Made by a program: the position numbers and the translations under genes
Shown: positions 1 to 13,400 of the stretch, piece after piece
Position numbering within the stretch: position 1 is the first letter of the stretch
Layout: each line of letters starts with the position of its first letter
The notes under the pieces: model-generated
Told to the model about the DNA's origin: nothing
The model's database searches: none
What the model saw: only the letters and a program-made list of their open reading frames with translations
Assembly: GCA_032158295.1 (NCBI GenBank)
Contig: CM063247.1
Span: 19,940,875 to 20,004,874 of the forward strand
Direction: 5' to 3'
Source of the DNA: Pycnopodia helianthoides
Taxonomy: Eukaryota; Echinodermata; Asteroidea; Forcipulatida; Asteriidae
Length of the DNA: 64,000 nt

Positions 1-1329
1 GACTGTAAGGCCATCGCAGGCTTGTTCTCTGAAAAAAAATATGTTTAGAATAACAGCAATGGCAGCCATTTTGAAAATTGCTTGGTATTGAACTTATATT
101 TTGTCAGAGGACAAATCTGTGATGGTCCTAGTTACGTTTTTAATCCATTTGGTTGAATCATAGGCCTGTTAGATTGTTCCCCCTCCCTAAAAAATTTTTA
201 TTTTTGGTTGTGTGTTTCAAAGTTTGGATGTTGAATCTCCTCTTTAAAGTGGAATGTAGACCTTCTGTGGGTCTTTAGAATGGTATTCTATTTTACTTCT
301 CTAGAATTACTAGAACATGTTTTTTCTGTTTTTGTCTTTTTGAAAGTTGTCTAAAATTTTAAAACTTGGTTCTTTTTTTCACTCCTTAGTTTGGTATTTC
401 AGCTAAGCTAACTTAACCTGCCTCAGATAACTCAAATTAACACATTTTGATTGTTTTTCTACCAGCACACTTTAACCTTAGAACTCTAACTAATGTTGTC
501 TGAAGGTAACTCCAAACGTTGTGCATCCAAACAGTGTCTCCCTTAACAGTGGTCCGCTGGCCAAATGCTCGGTGAAACACCCGAGGACCAGTCAAAACTC
601 TCTCCAAATGGTCCCGGAGCTGGCTAGTTTAGTCGAAAAGCATATGATCTGTTTCATATGAAATACGGACTAATGAAAAGGATTGCGGGCTAGTAAAGCT
701 ACAAGCTAACTGGTCTTGCTTGCTAGTCACTGACAAAATCAACAGCAAACCCTGCACAATTAATATTAAAGGAACATTACAGAATTGGTAAGAAAAATTG
801 AAATATACTTTTTTTTACATAAAACTTAAGGTAATGATGATGATAGTAGAAAACATCCCTTGAAATATTTCTGTCTGAAATGCCATATTTGATGAGAAAT
901 GAATAAACTAATTTTCCGATTGGAGTTTATCGCTCAGTGAGCGTTTTATTCATTTGTTGAATCTATATGATTTCATGCAAAATGTGTAATCGGTTTTCAC
1001 TATTTTCTCGTGACCCAGATGGCCGATCGATCTCAAACTTCTACAGGTTTGTTAGTTTATGTATGGTGGATTACATAAAGTGCTTACACTGCCAGCAACT
1101 GTTTTGTTTGCAAAAACTAATTTTGTAATGTTCCTTTAAAATTTAAATCGAAATAGCTTATACTTTCAGTTAGAAATAATGAGATGCAATCAGCTGAGAC
1201 ATTTGGGCCTTTTGTTTTCGTTTGAGCCGTTTTGAGAAAATGATTTGGAGTTGAGACCCCCCAAAAAGCTTGTTGACATTGGGTTGTAATTTGTGACTAA
1301 CTGTTCCCTGTGGGTGTCTTGATTTGCAG
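1..1329 (+). other. intron (5' part outside window)
   Basis: AT-rich intronic sequence upstream of the catalytic-His exon. Besides the TTAA MITE at 770-1135, I see at about 532-752 a segment with repeated 'ctggtc/ctggcc' and 'gcaaaccctg' motifs that recurs in part at 32.45-32.92 kb. No exon is recognisable; the exon carrying the catalytic Asp must lie further upstream. Confidence 0.7.
770..1135 (+). mobile_element. TTAA-flanked MITE, AGGAACATTACAG family, copy 1
   Basis: A 366-bp noncoding element. Terminal inverted repeats are AGGAACATTACAGAATTGG at the left and its near reverse complement at the right, flanked on both sides by TTAA (766-769, 1136-1139). Other copies are at 29059-29437, 40394-40779 and 63413-63796. 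The copy at 63413 has a matching empty site in the other palindrome arm, which proves the TTAA duplication. TTAA targeting suggests piggyBac-type mobilisation (inferred). Confidence 0.85.
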
Positions 1330-1418
1330 GCATGGTACTCGATGCGCTGGAGAGGTGGCTGCTCTTGCCAACAACAGTATATGCAGCGTTGGTATAGCCT
1401 ACAATGCTAGGATCGGAG
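1330..1418 (+). CDS. FURIN: furin-like exon with the catalytic histidine
   Basis: The exon follows acceptor 'tttgcag' and ends at donor GTGAGT. Its first base completes a codon from the upstream exon and its last base is shared with the exon at 13863. It encodes [12 protein letters not shown] followed by residues ending NARIGG, an almost exact match to this exon in vertebrate furin; the His codon at 1331-1333 corresponds to human furin His194, from the charge-relay triad. A copy-free, clean splice context and conserved reading frame make this the most upstream identifiable exon in the window. Confidence 0.95.
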
Positions 1419-4400
1419 GTGAGTACATACATTGTTCTTGTTTTCGTGTGGCATGTCCTGACCGGGCGGTCTATGCATCGGATTCAAATTCTGATGGCCT
1501 CGTCATCTGAGTGTGGTTCGGCAGGATTCATGGTTTGCTCTAGTTAGACAGGGTAGCAGAAGAAGAAGATTATCAGAGGACTACGTACATAAGAACCTGA
1601 TTTTATTCTCCCATGTTTGTGGTCCAGAGGGCAAAATAACCATGAGGCTGCTGTTTTTTTAAGTATGAAATAATGGTATTGATTAGCACAAACATAATGA
1701 TCATATTTTTTTTTTTTTTTAAACTTGAGTCTTGGTATTGATTGTGCAAGTCTCAAGCATATTCGAACATACATGTAGGACCCATAAAAGTGTGTGAGTT
1801 TGCTTGCTTTACACGTTAAATTACTGTATGTGGGACCAAAGTGGTCCCAAAAATATTTAAATACCCGCAAGACTTGCATGATCTATTGGTTCCTTGATTG
1901 TCCGGAGATGCGTTGAAATACACTACAAGTTGCAATTGATTTGTAGGACTAGTGATTTTCCACGATGGGAGTTGAAGCTTTTTGTTCGAGCAAGTCACTG
2001 ATTCTGTTTTGGAATGGAAACTTTCTGTTCATAGATGTCAGTGGAACAACTGAAATCTGTAAACTGTTTTTGGTTTTGGCGGTGATTTGTGATGAGGGCC
2101 ATGAAGGTTTTCTGTTTGCCAAAAACAGAAAATAATTGACATTTAAACATTTTAAATGGCTCAGGAGTTGTCCAAAGTCCCGTCAAATAGTCCAACTTGC
2201 TTATAAGTTGCTTCCATTGAGTGCAGAAAAGTCTTAAGTGAATTTCCCTGTTCTCCCGAGGGATTGTTGAATAATAAACATGGCTTAACATTCAAGCCCC
2301 TAATACAAACTGTTGTATTATACCATGGAGGACATCTGACCTTATTTTATTGGTTTTGACCTTAAACGGGAGCGAGTTTTAGATTAAGAGCTAGCGGGAA
2401 ATGTTTGTGAAAGGAAAGCTTGCTGGTGGTAAAGTTGGCTGATAAGAAACAAATATGGAATGACAAAAACCCTGTTTGCTTTGTAGGAGGGTCTTCTTTT
2501 TTGTTGTTGCTCAGGCCTTGAATTTCATCTTTGAGATGGCAAGGCCAGTTTCATTTTGTAAAGGGCACTTCCATTGGAAATTCTTAAAGTCTATGGGAAA
2601 CTTTTGAAAGGGGCACCAAGGCCAAGAGCAGGGCAACGGAGGCCATGGCCTCTGTGGCCTTTGTGTAGTTCCAGGCCTGGTTGCTGTTATATTTTTGAGA
2701 CATGATCTTTATAAATTGAATTTGTTTGAAAAACTGTGGATGAGATCAATACATGTAACCTTCATTCAGACTTTAGTCTCTAAAGTTACTCTACCCCCCA
2801 AAAAGTGGAGTGACATTCCTATTTGACAGACATTTTTGTCTGGTTTACCCTGACAACCTGTAGGCAGCGTATAATTGCCCCTGACCTCATGCTGTCTGCA
2901 AGACGTTGAAGTGATTCAAGGTCGCGGGGTCAAGTTGAATCAAAACATTTCCAAGGAAAAAAAATGCTTGGGCTCCAGCTTTGCTACTTGTCTGGTAGCG
3001 CATTAGTCGGGACAGCAAGTGCGTGGGGAGCTCAGAAAATGGGTTTTGCAGAGTTCTTGTTGTGACAGTCCTTGAGTGTACTCTGTGGAGGGGTGGATGG
3101 ACTCTTTTTTTTATCACACTGCAGCAGCCAGTGTTGTCAGATTCCCTGTATACATACCGATAGTCTTAATTCTCAATTTGTGAAAAGGAGCCAGACTATT
3201 TTCCCTTCCAGTCTCATTTTGGTTACATTGGTTTCATTAGGAGAAACAAAACAACCACCACGATGAAAGTCTATTATTCTTCTCATGGGTTTTCACATTC
3301 AGCTGTCTCACCAAACTGTTTGTTTTTTCCCCATGTAAGATTGTTTCAAATTCTGTTACTTTCTTAGTTTGATTTAAAAACAGGCATGTGATTTCTCAGG
3401 ATTTTTTTCCTGATTTCAGGATTTTTCTAAAAACAAATCTCCTTTGAGCATTAAAGTTATCTTAAAAGATGTAAATCATTCACCAAAGTGAGCAAGAAAT
3501 AGCCCACATTGTGTCCATCAATCTTGCAGTTTTGTATTTTTGGTCATCACAAAGTCTGTGAGCGTCCTGAGTTGTAACATCTGGGAGGTTCTGGGTCTAG
3601 AATATGGGGGGGGACCCCAGGCCAGCAAACCATTTTCAGGAATGTTCACAGACATCAAACCTCATACTTGAACATAAACGGATGTGGTGTAGTTTTTGTG
3701 GTTTTATAGAAACAGATGATGAGTTTAAATTTGTTGGTTTTTATGCTTGGTACTGGTTGTACCTATTTTTCCTGGACAAAAAATACTTTCGGTTTGAAAA
3801 CCTGTCAAGTTGTAGAAAGTTTTTTTCGTTGTTGAAAAGTCAGCATATGTTTTACAAATTAGAAGGGGGCGGGTCTAGAGAGGAAATGGACTTCCCACCT
3901 AACAGAGTTCCCAGTTCCGTTGAATAACTTGTAACTTGTCAATCTGTCAATTTTTCTGTGAATTCATTTCCGATTCCACCACCTATTTGAATCAGATATG
4001 ACGTGCTTCTGTGACAACTGTGAAGTTAATTGCTTCAGTTGATGTATATTCACAAATGCATTTTGGCAAATGCCGACTTCCAGGATGTGCACAACATTGA
4101 AAAGATTGAAAATAAAAAAGTTTAGAGATGGTCATGTGGGGAAAAACTCCCCTTGAAATATTTGCTTGAAATGCTATCATTTTTTGAGAAATTAGTGAAG
4201 GAATTAGTTTTGATCGCTTGAGTTTCAAAACCTAGCGTCTGGTATCTTTAAAGGGAAATTAGGGCATTGGTAGTTGTTGTATTTTTCACGAAAAATGTGG
4301 ATTTGTGGGATAGGATTTATTATGAAATAAGGTACTGCCGACCTGTTTACATTTTGCGTCTGTGACTGCCGAGAAAAACGAGAGCAACGGTGAAGATTTT

Positions 4401-7400
4401 AAGCTTTCAGACAGAACTTATTACAACCTCACAGTCTCAAGCAATGGCCGGCCGACCATCGCTTCAACATTATACAAAATTTCATTTTTGTTCAAAATGA
4501 ATTAACACTTGGTGAAACGATTTCACTAGATACTTGTGAATGAGATGTACTTTTCAGTCAAGTACATGTATACTACTTTGTAGTAACTTGGAAGTATATT
4601 TTTTTCATGTCTGCAAATGGTGTAATCTACCTTTAAATTCACTTTTGAGGAATCTTGGTTTCATTACAGTCCTGGAATTACACGGAGGCAACGGAGGCCA
4701 TGGCCTCCGTTGCCCTGCTCTTGGCCTTGGTGCCCCTTCAGAAGTTGCCCATAGAATTTAAGATTTTCCAATAGATGTGCCCTTTGCAAAGTGAAAATGG
4801 CCTTGCCATCTCAAAGATGAAATTCCAGGCCTGCATTACTAGATGCTGATGAAGGGGCTCCATGCCCCCTGGTCATTGATCATTGCAATGGTGCCCCTTG
4901 AAATGTTCCAATCGAAATTGACATTGCCCACAATGAGGTCCCCTTTATTAAGGGAAAACAAAACTGCCTTGCCCTTAAAAGACTTGAGTGTCGAGTCTGC
5001 CGATGTTACTCTTGCAATGCGAGCAGGTAGTTTCTTGAAAAGATTTTTTACAAAAAAAACTAACTTCCCTAAAACTCACATGTTGAGAGTTCGGTCACGT
5101 ACACCATCATTATGTAGATTTATATGAGGGTTTCTACTCGTGATTAGCAATCATGATGAGTGACTGTTCTGTGAGCATCATGGGGGGCTTAGACTTAGTG
5201 AGATGAACTCAAGTCACGAGGAGATTCATCAAGTCACTCGACTCAAAATCACTGCAACACATCTAGCGGGACGGTTACATTATTGGGTTTGGGGAGAGTA
5301 CAAACACACTCATTCAAAGTGCAACTCCATGGTTCCTCGTGTTTCATTGACCCAGGTATCACAGGGCTAGAATTTGGGGGAAAACCCACTAGACCGCAGG
5401 GCTTGTAGCTCAAAATATTTACTGGACCAGAATTCTGAGTACAAGACCAGAATTAAAGTGAGAAGAAAAAAATGCCTACACAGATTAATAATTGAACTAT
5501 TTGAATTTGAAAAAGCAAAAAGAGAAGATTTATCTTATTTGTATATTATGGGTAAGTAGTCTTTGATTATCAACAGAATTGTATTTATCAGACTGAAAGT
5601 CAACATTTGAACACAAACACAAGACCGCCGGACTTGTCTGGACATGAGTTTACTGGCCCGATGCTAAAATCACTGGCCTCTAGCCAGCGGTCCAGTGTAA
5701 AATTCGAGCCCTGTATCATCAGGAAGGCCATGTGTCGTCCTGCATTGTGCGGCAATCCTTTAATACGCCAAGCAATGCATGCGATTTATAAGGATAACGC
5801 AGTACGCAATACGTACATGTGGAATTATTTGCGTGGGTTGTTTCATTTTGACGCATTACGCACTTCCCTGTATGACAAGTTTCAAATTTTCAGTGGAAAT
5901 GTTTTTCAAGATAATTGATAGCATTTTAAACTTTATATCGGGTAACTTTCAGATTAGAAAATACTCAGTTTATCTTCAAACCATACTTTACAATTTATTC
6001 CTTTAATGTAAGTGAATCTTTGTCTGAACTACAAGGCATTGATTCGGTCATTTACTTTTGTTCAAAAACTCTCATGTCAAAGTCACTTGTACTTCCTTTC
6101 CATAAGGTAAACAGAAAATTACAGAACAAATTTGTGGAGGAAAATACCAATTATACAGTGAATCATGCCCCCCAGTCCTGCCTTCTAATGTTCAGATTTC
6201 TAATTTGCATTAATTATCTTGGAGAAAAAATGAAATAAATATGTTCGGCTCACACCACCACGGCTTGTCGGTTGTTGAAATTCTCTAATTACCAACTGGA
6301 GTGTTTACTTGACATTAAAGCGATGCAAAGCTGCTGCGTAGGTCTTTGACAAATGCAAATGTTGTCCAATAACGTCCACATGCTTTAACTCTGTGTTTTC
6401 TCATTAAAAAAACAAGCAAAAACCACAGGGGAATCTGACTGGGTAAATTTCAAATAGTTTGGGGTTGAACAAAGAAAAATTGACTAGAGCGGTACGTTAA
6501 TCCGGAGGTCGTTGGTTCAAATCCCGCTCTAGTCAATTTTTTTTGTTCAACCCCAAACTATAAAAAACAAGCAGTCACACTTTATGTGACCCAGCATACT
6601 CATACTCAAGTTTCAGCTCAATCGGTTGTCACAGTCACAACATAATAGTGAACCCCCCCCCCCTAGAATTTCAAATATTGAGTTTTGGACCTGTGAGATC
6701 AAAACTAAATGTTTTACTCACTTCTCAACAACTATAAAGCATTTCAGGCCAAACACACTACAAGGGAAGTTTTCCCACTTATGACCGTCTTTAAGTTATG
6801 TGCAAATCTGTGAACATTGATATCTTTCAATCTTGCCAATGTTGTGCGCACTCTTTAAAAAGTGATTGCGCAATGTTCATTTTAAGAAGAGAGTACTCTA
6901 GTTTTTCCACAAATATATATTCTGTGAAATATTAATGACAAAAGATTTACATGTATGAACATTTAAAGGCCATTTTTATTAGCTTTTTTTAGATGTTTAT
7001 TTTGTTATGAGATATCACAAGGCCGGATGGCCACTTCAGGGTGAGGGCTACACTTAACTGATTTGTGCTGTCAACCCAAATCAGCTGTCACCAGGAAAAC
7101 ATTGCCACCTACTCCTGGCAGGGAACCCAGGGCTGAAACAGGGTTTATACCCCCTCCACAGTCCCTAAGGATGTGGGCGTGGGTATCATCCACTAGGAGC
7201 CTGGCTGGTAGAGCAGAATGCACTACCGTCCCAACTTTTTAGGAGGAAATTATGGTCAAGTGTCTGGCTCAAGGGCACAAGTGTCATGACCGGGATTCGA
7301 ACCCATACCCTGCTGCTGACAACACCAGAGCTTGGGCCCGGTAAACTAGGCTGCCCGGCCACGACATGCCACGAACGGCTTGGACCAAAATGCCTATACT

Positions 7401-10400
7401 GGCTGCAAATGGCTGCAAGATTTGAGCTAGTGCCCTAGGAGTTAAACCCGATCAAACATTTTTAGAAAATGACAAAAAGTTTGTTTAATCAGCACAATAG
7501 TTAGTCGTCAAACATGCTTGTCTCTTTGTGAAAACGCAAAAACATGATGACCTACTTTTGCACACATCTAATACTGTATGTTTGTCACACAATGAAGGGC
7601 GGGAATGTCACATGATCACTTGTAAGCTGAAAAGCCCATCTCTTTGTGAAACTGCAGAAGGAACTTGAACTGCATGCCTGTCCACTTTTATCTAATGTAT
7701 TTTGCACATTGTCTAGGGATGCCCGTCTCTTTGTGAGAACGCAAAATGCAATTACTTAGATGATTGCCTACCTACATTACAAAATGAATGTAATTAAGAA
7801 ATTAAGCAAAAATGTTAATTTAGCAGCAGTTCGGGATGGCTTAGAATTATGTTTTAAGGCAAGAGGTGAAGACGATGATGATTCACAGCATTTGTATGGT
7901 GCCATGTATCTGTTTCAAAAACATTCAAAGGCGCGAGCTCCTCCAATAAAGGAAGATGTGAGTCTTGAGCGAATCTTTGAAGTGGTCCAGGTTGTCAAAT
8001 TCGCGAAGAAATGATGGGAGGGAGTTCCACAGGCGAGAGGAGCTATAGAGGTGAAGACAACTCAAAAATGTAGAAAACATGATTTTTGACAGGCCAGTCC
8101 CTTCATGAAAAACAATGACAATTCACATGTTTACCGTCCGTTTAAAGGTATTGTACACTTTTGGTAACAGCTCAAAATCAGTGTCCACATTTTGTGTGAT
8201 TCAACATATGCATGAACAAACAAACCTGTGAAAGTTTGAGCTCAATTGGTCATCGAGGTCACAAGAAAATAGTGAAAAGAGATCTTATGTGTTTTCTGTT
8301 TTTTCAAATTATCGCGCGCGATAATTACTATTGTTTTACTCGTTTCTCAGAAACGATAGCATTTTAGGCAGAAATATTTTAAGAAACCCTTTCTTCCATT
8401 ACTTACTTTAAATCATGTAAGTTATGTGTGAATCTGTGAACATTGTGTTTTTCGATCTTACCAATAGTGTACAGGGCCTTTAAAACCCCGCAGGGTCGTG
8501 TGGCCGTGCAATAAAGGCACCGGGCCGCAACCCTGTCGGTTTTAAAATGGCCGAGTAAGACCTCGTCCCCACTCTTTTAGTCCCGGAATCGCAAACTTAC
8601 AACCTGGCAATATGGACAAGGTAGTGAGGCTTACATCCTTTTAACCAGTTTGATAAAGTAAGGAGGCAGCTTTGATGTATTTATTAAGAGTGTGCGGGAG
8701 ATGGCTGTACGGGGTATTACATTTCAGATACATCCTCCGGCGTAAACGGTGTTTGCTCTCTTCTTCTCTCTTTTTTATATATATATATATATAAAAAATA
8801 CATTAATTCAAAAAATGATTTCAAGAAAGGAGTTTAATGAAGCATGAGACGTTGCTCTGAAATTTTTAGTTTTAATTTATTTTTGTTTGCCCTTGGGGTG
8901 TTTGTTGTGTGTACAGTGTACATGTACCTGCAACATCGGCAAAAGGTTTGTTATACATGTATGACATGCATTGTGTTCTTGTTCATGCTCAGCCATACAG
9001 GCATGGTTATTTTGTTCCCTATCAGGCCGTTACTTCATATGGGGAAGGGCTCCCATATAACAGGTTCAACCCTAATAGATAGCCGAGTCCCAAGCTGGAA
9101 TGAAATACTCATTGCATCCCAAAATACTTTTGGAACTGTTGTCTTGTGATAAAGGTCATCCCCCAAGTCTAAATTTTCAGCTGTTGACTCATCATCAAGG
9201 GGAAACGATCGCAAGAGTTTGAGAATTGATGACAACAATTAGCGCGTCTGCCAATGTCGAAGATAATGACATTTGCAGCAAAAATGCCTCATGTCTGTCA
9301 AGGAGGTATATGCCAGTTTAGAACCTTAATGCCGCAATGTTCCCAATGTGCAAACTAGATATTAATCAGTTCTATTTTAATATAGCACTTATTGTGGTTA
9401 AGACAGGTGTGCTATAAAGTTATTTGAATTATGAGGCGATTTATATAGCACCTTTTAAGGGTTTACAAGGTGATGTGCCGCAATCTGCTGCCAACTATGC
9501 CAGAAACACCGGGGCGAACCCCATCTCTTAGCAATAATTGTACTTGGGTCTTATATGTGCATTGCTAAACACACTGGACCTTAGGCTTTGTGTCCCCTTT
9601 GTAGGACGAAGAAATTGTGGTTGACTGTCCTGCTAAAGGACACTTAAGGACACAAGTGTTGAGACCGGGGCTCTAACCCGCACTCTGCTGATCAGAAACA
9701 CCACATCTTAAGTCCTGTACGCCACGGCAGGCACTTTCGACATTGTAGGTTTTGTTTCAAACTGTGTGGAATGCATACTTTCACTTCCTCTATATGTACA
9801 TCCATACTTTTTGAAACTTAAGATTTGTTTTATTTGTAACACCTGTAGTGACCACTCTTTGTACTAAGTCACCACCTCTAGTATACAATTGGTGCTCGAT
9901 ATGGGGCAGAGGGTACCCCCCCCCCCTATTGTGTCTTCATTGTGTGCTTGGAATCTCAGGAATTCCTTTGAGGATTTTTTTTTTGGGGGGGGAGTTCTAT
10001 ACAAGAGGAAAATAGTGTGTTATAGTATGGGAACATTGGGGGGGGACCCTCTGCCCCATATCAGGCAGGCTATACCAGTCCACAGTGACTTTATTTAAAT
10101 CTATACCTGGATATCCCAGGGTACCTAAGCATGCAGGTAGCCTTTTGTTATTTTCATGCATGATTAGGCAGGACACTGAGGTTAGAATGATAATAGGTGG
10201 GTGTGCACACACACTCTCTCTCACTCTTCTCTACAAGACTACCAGAGTGGACACAAGTCTGTTTTAGTTTAGTCCTGCCAGCACATTTCATGAGGTCTTT
10301 TCCTTAGCTTAGGTATTGCTTCAGTTTAGAGTAGGTGTATATTTATTCATCGTAAGCTAGCTTAGGAATAGTAGTAGTTTATAATAAATTTGAGCTAGTG

Positions 10401-13400
10401 TGTCCACCAAGGTGTTGGTTGTAGTACACAGCCACCCAAAAGGGCAGACACACTTCTCCACCATCCGTTGACTCCGACTCAGCAGCCCATTCATAATAAT
10501 GGAGGCAGAACAAGATAGGGTAAGTTTGTAAACCATAAGAACCCTTCACACCCTTAGCCACAGCCACAGCCATAGCCGCCAATTTGAACATTGCCTTAGT
10601 TTGGTTCCAATGATTTGAATGGAAGAAAGACTTTCGGGATGTTCCCTGTGCCCGACAATGCAACTGCCCCAAAGACCCAAGTTTGGCTTTTTTAAAGGCA
10701 AAACGAACCTCACCAAGTTTCTGAACACTTCAATTACTGTTCCACCTTTTACTGCTCCCTTATGTATGTTTATACTTTTTTAAATATATATATATTTTTT
10801 TATTGTAGATACATTCGTAGCCACTTAGGTTATCCCACATTTTTCATTTTTGCTTTTCATAATGTTCTTTTTTCATTGTATTGTTTTTTAATGATTGTAA
10901 GTTATGTCGCAATTCGGCAGTATGCTGCTATGATTTTTTTTAAATAAATAAACCATAAAGACAAGTTAGGTTTGATGAAAGTTGAGTTCAAATATAACAT
11001 GGAGAGAGACAGAGAGAGGGAGGGTTGGGGGGGCAAGACCAGGTGCAATACCAAGTCAAACGGAGGCCATGGCCTTCGTGTTATTCTGGGCCTGGTACTC
11101 ACTGTACATGATAAACATCCAGGTTAGATTTACATGAATCTATCACCATTCATATAAGAACCCTGCAGGGAATTAGAGCCACAGACAGCCTTGCTGGTGA
11201 GAGCCTTTGGGGGGGGGGGGGAGTTGCATTATCAAGTACATGTCCAAAATTAGCTATTGCATACTTGCTGTGATACCAACATTCCCTGCATACACCAGGT
11301 ACTCATGTATTTATCCATTTGATTGGGCAATTTATCTGTCCACAAGTCATAAAGAGCTCTGTGAAAAGCTATGACCAAGTGCATGTACTTCTTAGGCCTG
11401 GAATTTCATCTTTGAGAGGGCAAGGCCATTTTCATTTTGTAAAGGATAACTTCCATTGGGAAAATTGGGAAGTCTGTGGGGACATTTTTGAAGGGGCACC
11501 AAGGCCAAAACCATGTCATGCCCCTGGGGCCATGGTCTCCGTGGCCTTTGTGTTATTTCAGGCCTGGCACTCACTGTACAAGAAACATACGCGTATGATA
11601 ATTGGAAATTGAAGATTTGTCTAATGGTTCCAGAAATATGCCTTCATTGTTGGTGAATTATTTTTCATTCAATTTGAGTCCATTTTCTAAACATGGAAAA
11701 CAAAATGGGGTTTTTCACAATTTCCTTGTGACTCCAATGACCAATTGAGCTAGTTTTTCACAGGTTTGTTCTTTCATGTACATCGTGGATCACACAAAGT
11801 GCTGATACTGGTCTTTGACAATTACCAATTTTGTCAGTGTGCTTTTAACACATGCAACTGTCTCCTCAGAATATGAATCCAATCCAGATTTGTGGTCCGA
11901 GTCAATACCCCTCCCTCCTCCCCCTGCCGAAATGTGACGCTTTACCATCCCTTTAAATAAACAATCATGTGGAAAGTCATCAGTTCTGACAATTTCTCGC
12001 GTGTTCGGAAGAGGAAATGGGAAAAACAAACTCTCTCACACTCCTGATGATTCATATGTTATGACAGATTTTAAAAACAAACAAACTTTTAATCATGTTT
12101 AAACAAATATTAGGTGTCATTTGATACTTTGGGAGGGGGGGGGGTGGGCGACTCGTAAGTCCCCCTGCTAATCAGTTGATCTCCTGTACACGTTTACCTG
12201 TGCAACCACCCGGTGGGGATAGCCGACTTTTCAAGAACCCCCAGTGTGCCCCCCAGAGTCCTATTTATTGGGTTTTAAAAACATTGAGAAAACCTCCTGC
12301 TCCCAGTAGGGGGGAAGAAAGAAAAAAAAAACGTCAAAGCCAGTTAAAACATCACATCCCGAGATCAATTGGGTTGCATAATTGCCGGCAAGGTGTAAAT
12401 TAGATTGCAATTATGCGGAGATTCTAGAGTTAATTGGTCATGGGGATTATGCTGAGAGGGCCACCTTGTGGTGTGTATCAGGGCCTTGCTGCTGAGGGAC
12501 AGTGTAGTGAGGGCTGGTAGTTTCCTTGTGGAGTGTATTGCCTAGTGGGGGCCTTGCTGCTGAGGGACGGTGCAGTGAGGGCCTGGTTGTTTCCTTGTGG
12601 AGTGTATGGTTGTTTCCTTGAGTGTATCGGGGCCTCGCTGCTGAGGGACAGCGCTGAGTGCCAGCATGACTTGACAGCCGCATAGCTCATGTATTTATTT
12701 AGGACTGTGGACTGTATTTACATGACATTCGAGACCTGGTATTAGTAAAGATCATAATAATATTGTGTAGTGCTGTTCACACCTGAGAGGTATCTCAAAG
12801 CCCTGTTTTTTTTCTACAGGTATGCAGAGCTATGTTTGGAATCGTAAGTCCCATTTGACATGTGTGTTTATACATGCAGCTCCTTGTAACGGTTTACAAG
12901 GTGTTATGGCAAAATAAACACAGTTCTGAGTATTGGCAGGAAGTGCCTGGTTTTGGGCATGGGGCATTACATTAATTTGTTTGTATTGTATTAATTTTAT
13001 TCCAAAAACGGAACAAACCCCATACTCTGGGGGAAAGGTTACAACAATAACAAAATTTAAAACTTACAATATAGCAAAGAAGGAGAGGTTAGCATGAACA
13101 AATATCAAATTATACTTGGTTTTCCTTTAACTTAAAAGCAGAGAATATGTACTTGGCAACACAATTCATAATGGTTTTATCATGAGAACTCTTAAGGACC
13201 AATGGTATCATTCAACATATTAATATTGATCTATGAAAGCCTATTGGAAAGTTTCTTGTAGTATTTTAAAGAAACACATTTGCTCAGAAAAAGAAAGTTG
13301 AAAAAAACAAGTTTATGCCCTTAGGAATCTCTGTTTGAAAGAACTGGTGGGTCTGCAAAAAGTAGGTCATGGTTGGTCTGAATGCCTACCTTTTTTGATC

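Noticed and set aside
7760..8014. 84-codon open frame with an acidic stretch
   Set aside because: Intronic, no splice sites in phase with the convertase, no family recognised.
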